Counted from the first letter of the stretch, positions 51,488-61,196 are shown. The stretch: 64,000 nt of DNA from CAWGHZ01 sp963822575 (GCA_963822575.1 CAWGHZ010000007.1:620001-684000), one strand, 5' to 3'. The notes: generated from the letters alone by a model not told the origin. Numbers and translations: made by a program.

Positions 51488-52579
51488 ATGCCATCGGGTT
51501 CGTCGCTTCATCGTATGTCGCTGGGAGTTGCGGCAGGCGCGCTGATCGGCGCGTTCGCGCTGGCTGCGCCAGTGCGCGCGGCCGAAAGCATCAGCCTGAC
51601 CGCCATCGACGGCTATCCGCCGAAGGCGCTGTGGGTCGACGCCTTCATCCATTCCTACATCCCCGAGATCAACAAGAGGCTCTCCAAGACCGGCCACTAC
51701 AAGATCAACTGGAACCAGGGTTGGGCCGGTCAGATCAGCAAGGTCCAGCACGTGCTGGACGGCATCCAGAAGGGGCTGGGCGACATCGGCGTCGTCACCT
51801 CGGTCTTCCATACCGACAAGGTGCCGCTGAACGAGATCGCCTACGCCACGCCCTTCGTCACATCCGACGTCGGGCTGGTGTCGCGCACGTTCGACGAGCT
51901 GGCGAAGGAATACAAGGCGATCCCCGGCACCTGGGCGAAGTTCAACCAGGTCTATCTCACAAACCTGGACGTCCTCGATTCCTACCAGATGTTCTTCAAG
52001 CCCAAGGTCACGTCGCTCGCCGAGTTCAAGGGCAAGAAGATCGCGTCGGCCGGCCTCAACCTGCGCTACCTGCAGAACACCGGCGCGGTCGGCGTGGCGG
52101 GCAGCCTCGTTCACTATTACAACGAGATGAAGACCGGCGTGATCGACGGCACCATGCTGTGGCCCGAGGCGATGATCTCGTTCAAGATCGCCGAGGTTGC
52201 CAAGTACATGGTGAAGTCGGACATCGGCACCGCCAATTCCAAGGCGATCACCGTCAACATGGACACCTGGAAGAAGCTGCCGGACGAAGTGAAGGCTGCG
52301 ATCATGGACGCCGCACCGGTCTATCGCGACTACACGGTCGACAAGGTGAACGAGGCGGCGAAGTCCGCCTACGCCAAGTACAAGGCGATGGGCGGCACCA
52401 TCACCCAGCTCAGCGAGGCGGACCGCAAGCACTGGGCGATGACAATGCCCAACGTCGCCAAGGACTGGGCCAGCGACCTGGAGAAGCGCGGCCTGCCGGC
52501 TCGCCAGATCCTGACGGCCTACATGGACAAGATGCGCGCCGCGCACCAGCCGATCCTGCGCCAGTGGGATAAAGAGTAG
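51488..52579 (+). CDS. dctP: TRAP transporter solute-binding protein (DctP family)
   Basis: A 363-residue periplasmic binding protein with a signal peptide (MPSGSSLHRMSLGVAAGALIGAFALAAPVRA, cleavage after AAPVRA). The mature part has the DctP order: WNQGWAGQISKVQHVLDGIQKGLGDIGVV, VTSLAEFKGKKIASAG and the VIDGTMLWPEAM segment. Strong ribosome-binding site aagggagg. First gene of a dctPQM operon; the substrate is likely a carboxylate, as for most TRAP systems. The upstream gap (51326-51487) shows no promoter I can recognise. Confidence 0.9.
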   Translation: MPSGSSLHRMSLGVAAGALIGAFALAAPVRAAESISLTAIDGYPPKALWVDAFIHSYIPEINKRLSKTGHYKINWNQGWAGQISKVQHVLDGIQKGLGDIGVVTSVFHTDKVPLNEIAYATPFVTSDVGLVSRTFDELAKEYKAIPGTWAKFNQVYLTNLDVLDSYQMFFKPKVTSLAEFKGKKIASAGLNLRYLQNTGAVGVAGSLVHYYNEMKTGVIDGTMLWPEAMISFKIAEVAKYMVKSDIGTANSKAITVNMDTWKKLPDEVKAAIMDAAPVYRDYTVDKVNEAAKSAYAKYKAMGGTITQLSEADRKHWAMTMPNVAKDWASDLEKRGLPARQILTAYMDKMRAAHQPILRQWDKE

Positions 52580-52585
52580 CGCGGC

Positions 52586-53176
52586 ATGTCGGGTCCGGAG
52601 CCGTCCGTCTCCGGCCGGGGTTCGGGGGCGTCCCGCGACGGCGCCCCCGCCGCTTGGTTCCGCCGCACCGTCACCGGGCTCAACGCGCTCGGGTCGGGGT
52701 GGATCTTCGTCCTGATGCTGATCATCGACGCGGACGCGATCGGTCGGACCTTCTTCGACCACCCGCTCGAAGGCGTGATCGAGATCACCCAGATGTCGAT
52801 CGTCGCCATCGTGTTCCTGCAGCTTTCCGACGCGCTGCGCACCGGAAAGCTCACCCGGTCGGACGGGCTGTTCAACCTGATGCTGGCGCGCCGCCGCCGC
52901 CTGGGTCACGCCTTCGGCGTGGCATTCGACGGGCTGGGCGCGGTGTTCCTCGGGCTCGTGCTCTACGGCAGCGTGCCGCTGCTGGCCGAGGCGTGGAGCC
53001 GCAACTACTACATCGGCGAGAAGGGGCTGTTCGTGTTCCCGACCTGGCCGGTCAAGCTGGTCGTGGTGATCGGCACGCTGGTGATGCTGGCCCAGTTCCT
53101 GGTGTTCGCCTGGCGCTACGCCCGCGCCGACGGCGGCGGCGCGGCCGAGCCCACCTACACCCCCGACGGGGTGTGA
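52586..53176 (+). CDS. dctQ: TRAP transporter small permease subunit (DctQ family)
   Basis: A 196-residue four-helix membrane protein. Segments include LGSGWIFVLMLIIDADAIGRTFFDHPLEGVIEITQMSIVAIVFLQL, with the DctQ motif (D-x-IGRTFF) and the ...E-x-TQ... helix, and later LVVVIGTLVMLAQFLVFAWRY. Starts 7 nt after the dctP stop and ends one base before dctM, the usual dctPQM order. Confidence 0.9.
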   Translation: MSGPEPSVSGRGSGASRDGAPAAWFRRTVTGLNALGSGWIFVLMLIIDADAIGRTFFDHPLEGVIEITQMSIVAIVFLQLSDALRTGKLTRSDGLFNLMLARRRRLGHAFGVAFDGLGAVFLGLVLYGSVPLLAEAWSRNYYIGEKGLFVFPTWPVKLVVVIGTLVMLAQFLVFAWRYARADGGGAAEPTYTPDGV

Positions 53177-53177
53177 G

Positions 53178-54497
53178 ATGACCGGCATCGACGTCGGCAT
53201 CGTCTCGGTCGTCATCATCGTTCTCCTGATCTATGCCGGGCTCTACATCACGGTGGCGCTCGGGCTCGTCTCCTTCCTGGGCGTGTGGTACCTGCGCGAC
53301 AATTTCGACATCGCCGTCAACATGCTGTCGCTCTCCGTCGCCAATACGGTGTCGAACGAGGTGTTCGCGGCCGTGCCCTTGTTCGCGCTGATGGGCTTCA
53401 TCGTGAGTGCCGCCGGGCTCGGCAAGGAGATCTACGACGTCGCCAACTTCCTGTTCTACCGGGTGCGCGGCGGGCTCGGCATCGCCACGGTGGCGGCGAA
53501 CGCGATCTTCGCGTCGATCACCGGCTCGTCCATCGCTTCGGCCTCGGTGTTCACCCGCGTCTCGGTACCCGAGATGCGCCGGTTCGGCTACACGGCGCGC
53601 TTCACCGTGGGGGTGGTGGCGGGTTCGTCGGTGCTCGGCATGCTGATCCCGCCCTCGGCGATGATGATCATCTATGCGATCGTCGCCGAGCAGTCGATCG
53701 GCCAGATGTTCATCGCCGGCATCATCCCCGGCATCATCCTCGCCTGCGCCTACGCGGTGGCGATCCTGGCGATGGCGACGGTGAGCCCGGACTCGGTCGG
53801 CGGCCGGATGACCGAGACAGCAGGGCACGAGGACTGGCAGTCGCTCGGCGCGATGGGGGTCGCGTCCAAGCTCGCCCCCATCGCGATCCTGGTGCTCGTG
53901 GTGCTCGGCGGCATCTATGGCGGGATCATCACGGTGACCGAGGCGGGCGCCGCCGGCTCGACGGTGGCGCTCCTCATCGCGCTCGCCAAGAGGCGCATGA
54001 GCTTCGCGAAGCTGTGGGACGTGCTGGTGGAGACCGGCCACATCACGGCGGCAATCCTGTTCCTGATCATCGCCGCCTCGATGTACAGCCGCATGCTCGG
54101 CATCGCGGGCCTGCCGACCACCTTCGGGTCGTGGCTCGAGGGCCAGCAACTCGGGCTTGGCGAGCTGATGGCGCTCTACGTCGTGCTGCTGCTTGCCCTC
54201 GGCACGATCATCGAGACCGCGTCGATCATCCTGATCGTGGTGCCGCTATTCCTTCCGGCGGTCGAGCAGTTCAACGGCGACGTGGTCTGGTTCGGCATCG
54301 TCACGGTGGTGGGCGCGGAGATCGGGCTCCTCACCCCGCCGCTCGGGATTTCCTGCTTCGTCATCAAGTCGACGATCGGCGATCCCTCCATCTCGCTCCG
54401 CGACATTTTCACCGGCGCGTTCCCGTTCGCGGTGATCATGCTCCTGGTGCTGATCCTGCTGATCGTTTTCCCGGGGCTCAGCCTCGCGCTTCTCTAG
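53178..54497 (+). CDS. dctM: TRAP transporter large permease subunit (DctM family)
   Basis: A 439-residue membrane protein with a dozen or so hydrophobic segments. Signatures include AAVPLFALMGFIVSAAGL, ANAIFASITGSSIASASVFTRVSVPEM, GVVAGSSVLGMLIPPSAMMIIYAI and TPPLGISCFVIKS. It forms the sodium-coupled transport channel with DctQ. The last 20 bp overlap the end of the convergent small membrane protein gene. Confidence 0.92.
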   Translation: MTGIDVGIVSVVIIVLLIYAGLYITVALGLVSFLGVWYLRDNFDIAVNMLSLSVANTVSNEVFAAVPLFALMGFIVSAAGLGKEIYDVANFLFYRVRGGLGIATVAANAIFASITGSSIASASVFTRVSVPEMRRFGYTARFTVGVVAGSSVLGMLIPPSAMMIIYAIVAEQSIGQMFIAGIIPGIILACAYAVAILAMATVSPDSVGGRMTETAGHEDWQSLGAMGVASKLAPIAILVLVVLGGIYGGIITVTEAGAAGSTVALLIALAKRRMSFAKLWDVLVETGHITAAILFLIIAASMYSRMLGIAGLPTTFGSWLEGQQLGLGELMALYVVLLLALGTIIETASIILIVVPLFLPAVEQFNGDVVWFGIVTVVGAEIGLLTPPLGISCFVIKSTIGDPSISLRDIFTGAFPFAVIMLLVLILLIVFPGLSLALL

Positions 54498-54951
54498 CCG
54501 GCGTCTCGCGGATCACCGCGGCGAGGAGCGCCCCGAACCCCAGCGCGAACAGGGCGAAATGGATGGCGTGGCCGGTCTCCCACTGGTCGCGGATGGAAGT
54601 CCAGTCCGCCGGCAGGGTTTGCGCGCTCCATCCGTTCAGCACCGCGTTCGCGGGCGAGACCAGCACGAACCAGTCGGCGAGGCCGGCGCTCACCGCCACG
54701 GCGCCGAAGATCGTCCAGACCAGCGTGTGGCGGTTTCGCCGCACCACGAGGACCAAAGCCCAGCTTGTCGCGATCGCTGCCAGCTCGATCGCCGCGCCAA
54801 CCACCCCAAAGGCGATGTAGAGGTTGTGCTGCACCACGAGCCACGTAGCCCCGTCGAAGCGGAGCTTGCCGGGAATCTCCATTACGTGGGCGAACACCAG
54901 CCCCATGGTCAGGGCGACGAGGAACAGGTTCGCGTATCGCATACTCTTCAT
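54478..54951 (-). CDS. Small four-helix membrane protein, DUF1772-like
   Basis: A 157-residue protein with four likely membrane helices (YANLFLVALTMGLVFAHVMEIPGKL, LYIAFGVVGAAIELAAIATSWALVLVV, WTIFGAVAVSAGLADWFVLVSP, IHFALFALGFGALLAAVI). The pattern resembles DUF1772 proteins of unknown function. Start ATG 54951 is supported by ggag eight bases upstream. Divergent from the LLM oxidoreductase gene and overlapping dctM tail-to-tail. Confidence 0.7.
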   Translation of the reverse strand: MKSMRYANLFLVALTMGLVFAHVMEIPGKLRFDGATWLVVQHNLYIAFGVVGAAIELAAIATSWALVLVVRRNRHTLVWTIFGAVAVSAGLADWFVLVSPANAVLNGWSAQTLPADWTSIRDQWETGHAIHFALFALGFGALLAAVIRETPAREARG

Positions 54952-55031
54952 GACCACTCCTTCGCTGGACGTTTGCCGGATGTGGTCCGGCATGGCAGGC
55001 TGACCGCGCCAACGACCGCAGGACCGCCCGC

Positions 55032-56174
55032 ATGAAATTCTCGTTCTTTATGATGCCGATCCACCACCCGTCCGAAAACCCGACGCTCGCCTTCCAGCGC
55101 GACATCTCGTACATCCACCTGGCCGACGAGCTGGGCTTCGACGAGTTCTGCATCGGCGAGCACCATTCCGGCGGGTGGGAGACCATGCCGGTGCCCGAGA
55201 TGGCGCTTGCCATGGCGGCGGCCAAGGCCCACCGCATCCGCCTCGGAACGTCGGTAGTGGATTTGCCGTTCCATCACCCGTTCCACGTCGCGGAGCGGAT
55301 CGCGTTTCTCGACCATTTGACGCGCGGGCGTGCGATCCTCGGCGTCGGGCCGAGCGCGCTGCCGCCCGACAAGCAGCTCTTCCAGATCGCGCAAGCCGAC
55401 CTCTACCCCATGATGGTCGAGTCACTCGACATCATCATCAAGTTGTTGGAGTCGCCGGAGCCCTTCAGCTACGACGGCGATTACTGGTCGTTCAAGGACA
55501 TGCGGCTGCAGCTCCGCTCGTTCCAGCGGCCGCGCCTGCCCATCGCCACCCCGTCGGCCACGGGCGGCGAAGCGACGCTCGACATGGCGGCGCGGTTCGG
55601 GCTCGACCTCTGGATGCCGGCGGGAAAGGGCCGGCCGACCAAGCACGCGGACGACTGGGCGAAGTACGAGGCGCTTTGCGCCAAGTACGGCACGCGACCC
55701 TCGCGCGAGGGCTGGCGCATCACCAACAATTTCTACTTGGCCGAGACGCGCGGGGAGGCGCTGGCCGACGTCGAGCGCGGCATCATGCGCGAGGCGCGGT
55801 ACTTCTCGGAGACGGGGCTCAAGCGCGCCTACGAATCCTACCCGGATCAACCGTTCGACGAGTTCACGGCGCTTTCGGCAATCGATCGGCGCGAATGGGT
55901 GGTCGGCACGCCCGACGACGCGATCGCCTGGATTGCGGCAAAGGAGGCCGAGATCGGCCCCTTCGGAGGGATCATGCTGACGATGCATGAATGGTGCGGG
56001 ACCGAGAAGATCCGGAAGTCGCTCGAGCTGTTCGCGCGCTACGTGATGCCGCGCTTCCAGGGCTACACGCAGGACCTGGAGGACCAGTGGCGCCGCGTCG
56101 AGGAGGCGAACGCCGCCGGCTGGCCCGGCCTCGCCAAGCCGGCTACGCCGCCCAACCTTGCGATGAAGCGGTAG
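55032..56174 (+). CDS. LLM-class flavin-dependent oxidoreductase (limonene monooxygenase-like)
   Basis: A 380-residue luciferase-like monooxygenase: KFSFFMMPIHHPSENPTLAFQRDISYIHLADELGFDEFCIGEHHSGGWE at the N-terminus, HRIRLGTSVVDLPFHHPFHVAERIAFLDHLTRGRAILGVG, and a late GTPDDAIAWI. These are shared by limonene 1,2-monooxygenase and bacterial luciferase alpha. It needs reduced FMN from a separate reductase, not seen nearby. Monocistronic; convergent with kup with a 3-bp gap. Confidence 0.9.
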   Translation: MKFSFFMMPIHHPSENPTLAFQRDISYIHLADELGFDEFCIGEHHSGGWETMPVPEMALAMAAAKAHRIRLGTSVVDLPFHHPFHVAERIAFLDHLTRGRAILGVGPSALPPDKQLFQIAQADLYPMMVESLDIIIKLLESPEPFSYDGDYWSFKDMRLQLRSFQRPRLPIATPSATGGEATLDMAARFGLDLWMPAGKGRPTKHADDWAKYEALCAKYGTRPSREGWRITNNFYLAETRGEALADVERGIMREARYFSETGLKRAYESYPDQPFDEFTALSAIDRREWVVGTPDDAIAWIAAKEAEIGPFGGIMLTMHEWCGTEKIRKSLELFARYVMPRFQGYTQDLEDQWRRVEEANAAGWPGLAKPATPPNLAMKR

Positions 56175-56177
56175 GCT

Positions 56178-58079
56178 CTACAGCTCCACCTGGCTGCCGA
56201 GCTCGATCACGCGATTGCGCGGGAGCTGGAAGAAGTCGAGCGTGCCGAGCGAGTTGCGCGACATCCAGAAGAACAGCCGAGCGCGCCAGCTCTTCATCAG
56301 CGGCTCGGGGCTCCGGACCAGCGTCTCGCGCGTGAGGAAGAATGAGACGTCCAGCGGGTCGAACTTGAAGCCCAGCTCCTCCTCGCTGACACCGCCTAGG
56401 GCCTTCGGCACGTCGATCGGGTCGAGATACCCGTAATGCAGCTCGACGCAGCGGAAGCCGTGACCCGCGTCGCGGCTTTCCAGCCGCTTCGAGGCCGGCA
56501 CGTGCGGGATGTCCAGTACCGTCACGGTCAGAAACACGTTGCGCTCGTGCAGAACCTTGTTGTGCTTGAGGTTGTGCAGCAGCGCGCCCGGCACCTCGTC
56601 CGGCCGGCCGGTGAGGAAGATCGCCGTGCCCGGCACGCGGGCCACCTTCTCGGAGAGCGAGCCGACAAGCTCATCGATGGTGAGCGAACGCCGCTGGCGC
56701 GCCCGCAGCACCGCGCGACCCTTTTTCCAGGTGGTCAGCAGCACGTAAACAACGATCGCGACTATCAGCGGGAACCAGCCGCCATATGGGATCTTGGTCG
56801 CGTTGGCGGAGAAGAAAGCGAAGTCGATGACGGCGAACAGCGCGATCAGCGCGGCACCCCACCGGCCCCACCGCCAGACCAGGAACATGACCACCGCGAT
56901 CTGCACGGTGGAGAGGATCATTGTGCCGGACACGGCGAGCCCATAGGCCGAGGCGAGGTTGGTCGAGTTGCCGAAACCCACCACCAGCGCGACGATGAAC
57001 ACCAGAAGGGCCCAGTTGACGAACGGAATATAGATCTGGCCGCGCGTCTCCGCCGAGGTGTGCAGCGTGCGCACGCGCGGCACGTACCCCAGCTGCATTG
57101 CCTGTTGGGTCATCGAGAAGGCGCCCGAGATCACCGCCTGCGACGCGATGATCGTGGCGAGCGTCGCCAGCACGACCAGCGGCACGTACGCCCAGCCGGG
57201 CGCGATGCGTATGAACGGGTCGTCGATGGCTGCGGGGGTAGCCAGCAGTAGTGCGCCCTGACCGAAATAGTTGAGGAGGAGCGCCGGTAGCACCAACGCA
57301 TACCAGGCGATGCGGATCGGGTTGCGGCCGAAATGGCCCATGTCGGCATAGAGCGCCTCCGACCCGGTCGCGACCAGGAAAACCGAGCCGAGGGCAAGGA
57401 AGCCGATCCCGCCGCCGTGGAGCAGGAACTGGGCGGCATAGTGCGGGCTGAGAGCGTACAGCACCTCCGGCACGTTCAGGATGCTGCGCGCACCGAGGAC
57501 GGCGAGCGTCCCGAACCACACCAACATGACCGGTCCGAACAAAAAGCCGATGGCGCCGGTGCCGTGGCGTTGCAGCGCGAACAGCCCGACCAGGATCGCG
57601 ACCGTCAGCGGTACGACGAATGGGCCTAGATGCGGCGCGGCGACCTTGAGGCCCTCGACCGCCGAGAGGACCGAGATCGCCGGGGTGATCATGCTGTCGC
57701 CGTAGAAGAGGGCCGCCGCGACGATACCGACCGCGGCGAGGCATGCGGCCATCCGCTTGCGCCTGGCGACAGCGCGCTCGGCGAGGGCAAGAAGCGCGAG
57801 GCTGCCGCCTTCGCCGTCGTTGTCGGCGCGCATGATGACGGTGAGGTACTTGAGCGAAACCACCAGCACCAGCGTCCAGAATACGAGCGACAGGACGCCG
57901 AGCACGTGCGCCCGGTCGATGGGCAGCGGGTGCGGGCCGGCGAAGGTCTCGTGCATCGCGTAAAGCGGGCTGGTGCCGATGTCGCCATAGACGATGCCGA
58001 GCGCGCCGAAGGCGAGCGCGGCGAGGCGCATCGGGCGGGCAGGCTGCGCGGCGGGCTGGGGCGCGCGATCTTCGGCCAT
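56178..58079 (-). CDS. kup: Low-affinity potassium transporter Kup
   Basis: A 633-residue KUP/HAK transporter of normal length. The diagnostic N-terminal GALGIVYGDIGTSPLYAMHETF starts the first membrane helix; SLKYLTVIMRADNDGEGGSLALLAL and FYGDSMITPAISVLSAVEGLKVAAP follow, then about ten more helices and a soluble C-terminal domain ending FFQLPRNRVIELGSQVEL. Proton-coupled K+ uptake in the inner membrane. Single gene; no partner subunit required. Confidence 0.95.
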   Translation of the reverse strand: MAEDRAPQPAAQPARPMRLAALAFGALGIVYGDIGTSPLYAMHETFAGPHPLPIDRAHVLGVLSLVFWTLVLVVSLKYLTVIMRADNDGEGGSLALLALAERAVARRKRMAACLAAVGIVAAALFYGDSMITPAISVLSAVEGLKVAAPHLGPFVVPLTVAILVGLFALQRHGTGAIGFLFGPVMLVWFGTLAVLGARSILNVPEVLYALSPHYAAQFLLHGGGIGFLALGSVFLVATGSEALYADMGHFGRNPIRIAWYALVLPALLLNYFGQGALLLATPAAIDDPFIRIAPGWAYVPLVVLATLATIIASQAVISGAFSMTQQAMQLGYVPRVRTLHTSAETRGQIYIPFVNWALLVFIVALVVGFGNSTNLASAYGLAVSGTMILSTVQIAVVMFLVWRWGRWGAALIALFAVIDFAFFSANATKIPYGGWFPLIVAIVVYVLLTTWKKGRAVLRARQRRSLTIDELVGSLSEKVARVPGTAIFLTGRPDEVPGALLHNLKHNKVLHERNVFLTVTVLDIPHVPASKRLESRDAGHGFRCVELHYGYLDPIDVPKALGGVSEEELGFKFDPLDVSFFLTRETLVRSPEPLMKSWRARLFFWMSRNSLGTLDFFQLPRNRVIELGSQVEL

Positions 58080-58115
58080 GAGGAGGGTCCGGCGCCGAAC
58101 GTTATCGTCGAGCGG

Positions 58116-59228
58116 CTAAGCGGCCAACCACAGCGTCTCCGTCCGGCCGCCGGCGATCTGGATCAGCGCCGAGGCGACGGCGTTGTCGGCCCCATCGCCT
58201 GCCGCGCCGATCTTGAGCGAATAAACGCCGCCGTCGGCGAGGGTCGCGTCTGGCTCGGCCGCGAAGTCTGGCCCTTCGGACAAGGCAAGCCCGATGCCGC
58301 CGCCGACCGACGGGCCGGGCGAGGAGTGGCGGCGATAGGGCGCGAGCTTGGCGGCCGCGGCGCGCCCGATCGCGGCGCCGGTCGCGTCCGGCTTCGCAGC
58401 GGCGACAGCGGTGGCGAGGGCCGCATGGGCATGGTCGCGCGCGCCGGTGGACTTGCCCAAAGTCACGAATCCTTCGGCCCAATAGCCGGCATACCGCACG
58501 GCGACGTAGGCGAGCAGCGGATCGCATTTCGGGTCGGTGGTGCCGTCGAGCGGCAGGGGCGCACCGCCGTCGTGCAGGCTGGCGAGCAGGCGCGCGTCCT
58601 GCGCGCCCGCATGGAACGCGGCCGCCTTGGCGTCGAGCGCGGCGCTGCGCACGCCCTTGCCGGCGGCGTGCACCGCGCGCAGCGCGTTGACTGACGTCGC
58701 GAGGATCGCGGCGGCCTTGCGGATCAGCCCCTGCTCGACGGGCGACTTCCGGCGGCGCAGCGCATCGAGCAGCGCGTCTGCGTCCTCGACCTTCAATCCG
58801 GCGGTGACGCGGCCGTAGAGCTGGCCTGCCAGCGTGTCGGTCCCGCTGAGGCCGATGGCGGCGTCGCCGCCGAGCTCGGCGCGCCAGTCGGCGATCTGCC
58901 TCGCGGGGTCGCGCAGCGCTTGCACGTCCTCCGCCCAGGTGAGGCGCCGCGCCGTCTCCAGCATCGTTGGCGCGCCCGGCGTGATGATGCGCACCGGCCT
59001 CCCGGGGGCGACGAGCGCGAAGCCGGAGCCGAGCTTGGGCGTGAAGCCGGTGAGCCAGGCGAGCGCGCCGTTATCCTCACTGGAGCCGTGCACGACGAGC
59101 CCGGCGAGACCTTGCGCCGTGGCGGCGTCGAGCGCCACGGAGATGCGGCGTTCGAACTCCGCCTTCGGGACGAGCGCCTCGTCCCAGTCGTACGGCCCGA
59201 CCAGCAGGGCCGTTTGCATGGTATGCAT
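58116..59228 (-). CDS. M24 (creatinase/aminopeptidase P)-family protein with altered metal site
   Basis: A 370-residue two-domain protein: a creatinase-type N-domain, then a pita-bread fold with HSSPGPSVGGGIGLALSEGPDF. The usual Asp, Asp, His, Glu, Glu metal ligands are mostly not seen (YWAEGFVTLGKS in place of the Asp strand, VYSLKIGA in place of the first Glu strand), so a metal-free, creatinase-like mechanism or a structural role is likely. Start at 59228 is set by gggagag upstream. Ten bases after the other M24 gene, and last in the ABC-transporter operon. Confidence 0.8.
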   Translation of the reverse strand: MHTMQTALLVGPYDWDEALVPKAEFERRISVALDAATAQGLAGLVVHGSSEDNGALAWLTGFTPKLGSGFALVAPGRPVRIITPGAPTMLETARRLTWAEDVQALRDPARQIADWRAELGGDAAIGLSGTDTLAGQLYGRVTAGLKVEDADALLDALRRRKSPVEQGLIRKAAAILATSVNALRAVHAAGKGVRSAALDAKAAAFHAGAQDARLLASLHDGGAPLPLDGTTDPKCDPLLAYVAVRYAGYWAEGFVTLGKSTGARDHAHAALATAVAAAKPDATGAAIGRAAAAKLAPYRRHSSPGPSVGGGIGLALSEGPDFAAEPDATLADGGVYSLKIGAAGDGADNAVASALIQIAGGRTETLWLAA

Positions 59229-59238
59229 GACGCTCTCC

Positions 59239-60345
59239 CTAGGCCGGGATGGTGCCGAGTTCCGCCATGCGGGCCGACAGCACCTCGCGCCCGCCCGGCA
59301 CCACGCGCACCGGCTCGCCGCACAGGAGGTAGCCGGTCTCGGGGATGTACTGGTTGGGGTGGACGACGAAGAACATGTTCTCCTCGAGAGTCACCGGATT
59401 GTCGGTGGCGACGTCGCCCGGCATCATCGAGCCGAAGCCCAGTCCGTGGCCGCGCCGGCGGATGTGCGGCGGCTTGCAGTAATCGCCGTAGCCTTCGGCG
59501 GTCAGCACGCGATCGATGGCGGCGCAGGCGTCGCCGATCGGCACGCCGGGGCGCACCGCGTCGATCCCTTCCTTCATCGCGCGCACCACGAGGGCATACT
59601 TGTCGGCGAGCGCATTGGACGGCCGACCGACCGAGACGGTGCGGCAGATCTGGGTGAACTGGCCCTGGTGGCTTGGCGTGATCTCGGCGAGGATCACGTC
59701 ACCCGCCTGCAGCTTGCGCGTCGAGGAGGGCTGTACGGCGCGGTTGTGCGGTGAGGCGTTGAACATCAGGAAATTGTCGTCGGCGCCGGTCGATTCCATG
59801 TAGAGGCGCAGCTCGACGGCCAGGTCGCATTCGCGCATGCCTCCGTGGCCGATCTCCAGGAGCTTCTCGTAGCCCTTCTCGGCGATGCGCGTTGCCTCGC
59901 GGGCGTGCGCGATCTCCGCGTCGGTCTTGCGCGCGGTCGCCTTGTGGAACGCGGGATCGATCGCTTTCGCCGTCCCCAGTGCGGACCCGACGCGCGCTGC
60001 GAGGGCGTGGGGCAGGGCCCCGACGCCCACCGTCGCGATGCGCCCCGCGGGCGTCGCCTTCAGCGCATCGGCGAGTGCGGCGACGGAATCGTCGGCGGTC
60101 ACCAACCGGTCGGCGCGCGAGCGTTCGGCGGCGCGCTCGGCGTCCCAGGCAGGCGCGGCGATCAGGGTCATCGCACTCGCACCGAGCACGGCGAGGCTCG
60201 GTCCCACCGGCCGGTAGCCGGTCAAATGGAACACCGGGTCGGGCCGGCCGATCGAGTGCGCCGCGCTCGACGCCGCGACCAGCGTGTCGCAGCCCTCCGC
60301 CGCGAGGAGCCTCCGCACGTCGGCAATGCGATCCGCTGGGTCCAT
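59239..60345 (-). CDS. M24 (creatinase/aminopeptidase P)-family protein
   Basis: A 368-residue pita-bread-fold protein. The N-domain covers about 1-140 and the catalytic domain starts ARKTDAEIAHAREATRIAEKGYEKLLE. RRRGHGLGFGSM retains the conserved His. The Asp strand reads VILAEITPSHQGQ and the Glu strand FFVVHPNQY, so the dinuclear metal set is incomplete, as in creatinase. Start taken at ATG 60345 (ggaag eight bases upstream); GTG 60351 is possible. Paired with the preceding paralogue and an ABC importer, suggesting hydrolysis of an imported C-N compound such as a guanidino or N-methyl substrate. Confidence 0.85.
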   Translation of the reverse strand: MDPADRIADVRRLLAAEGCDTLVAASSAAHSIGRPDPVFHLTGYRPVGPSLAVLGASAMTLIAAPAWDAERAAERSRADRLVTADDSVAALADALKATPAGRIATVGVGALPHALAARVGSALGTAKAIDPAFHKATARKTDAEIAHAREATRIAEKGYEKLLEIGHGGMRECDLAVELRLYMESTGADDNFLMFNASPHNRAVQPSSTRKLQAGDVILAEITPSHQGQFTQICRTVSVGRPSNALADKYALVVRAMKEGIDAVRPGVPIGDACAAIDRVLTAEGYGDYCKPPHIRRRGHGLGFGSMMPGDVATDNPVTLEENMFFVVHPNQYIPETGYLLCGEPVRVVPGGREVLSARMAELGTIPA

Positions 60346-60358
60346 GGTCACGCTTCCG

Positions 60359-61195
60359 TCAGCCGCGCCATTTCTGGAAGTGCTGCTCCGCCTTGCGCGC
60401 GGCCTCGTTGAGGCAGACGGCGAAGACGGACAGCACGCCGATCAGCCCGAACACCTTGGCCGGCACGAACGTGTCGGTGAACAGGCGTGTGTAGTAGCCG
60501 ATGCCGCCCGACGAGACGTAGAGCTCGGCGAGCAGCACGCCCAGGAGCACCCCGGTCATGCCGAGCCGCATGCCGGTGAACAGGCTGGGCACCATGTGGG
60601 GAAACACCACCCAGCGCAGGATCTGGCGCCGGGACGCGCCCATCGACTTTGCGGCGGTCAAAAGCACCGGGCTGATGTTCTGCACGCCGGCGACGACCGT
60701 CACGATGATCGGGAACACGCCGTGCGAGAAGCCGAACGCCACCTTCGACGCCGAGCCGATGCCGAAATAGAGGATCACGAGCGGTAGGAACACGACCTGC
60801 GGTGTCGCGTACAGGAGAACGATGATCGGGAACACCGACCGGCGGGTGAATCCCTGCAGCCCGACCGAAAGGCCGATGACGATGCCGACGGTGACGGCAA
60901 GGCCGAAGGCGACGCAAATCTCCCACAGCGTGGTCACCACCGCGTTGACGACGGCCGCGTCGTGGCTGAGTTCGATGACGCCTCCGACCACCTCGGATGG
61001 TGGCGACAGGAACAGGGGGTCGCCGAACAGCCGCACCCCCACCTCCCACGCCGCGAACAGCAGGATCACGATGATCAGCCGGACGAAACCGGGCCGCGAG
61101 AAGCGGCGGGCGAGCGTCGTGCCGACCGCGCGTTCCAGCGCGCCGAAGAAGAATGGGGTCGATGCGGCCCGCCCGCTGGGCGCCACGGTCGACAT
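60359..61195 (-). CDS. ABC transporter permease (SsuC/TauC type), first
   Basis: A 278-residue BPD-type permease with about six membrane helices and the EAA-type loop TAAKSMGASRRQILRWVVFPHMVP. VGIVIGLSVGLQG and LYATPQVVFLPLVILYFGIGSASKVAF match the nitrate/sulfonate/taurine importer class. Paired with a second permease one base upstream, so the channel is probably a heterodimer. Confidence 0.9.
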   Translation of the reverse strand: MSTVAPSGRAASTPFFFGALERAVGTTLARRFSRPGFVRLIIVILLFAAWEVGVRLFGDPLFLSPPSEVVGGVIELSHDAAVVNAVVTTLWEICVAFGLAVTVGIVIGLSVGLQGFTRRSVFPIIVLLYATPQVVFLPLVILYFGIGSASKVAFGFSHGVFPIIVTVVAGVQNISPVLLTAAKSMGASRRQILRWVVFPHMVPSLFTGMRLGMTGVLLGVLLAELYVSSGGIGYYTRLFTDTFVPAKVFGLIGVLSVFAVCLNEAARKAEQHFQKWRG

Positions 61196-61196
61196 G

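Noticed and set aside
50282..53218. Long minus-strand open frame (over 970 codons) opposite the kinase end, the oxygenase and the TRAP genes
   Set aside because: His/Arg/Val-rich composition with no domain, and it lies opposite several well-supported genes; a by-product of high GC.
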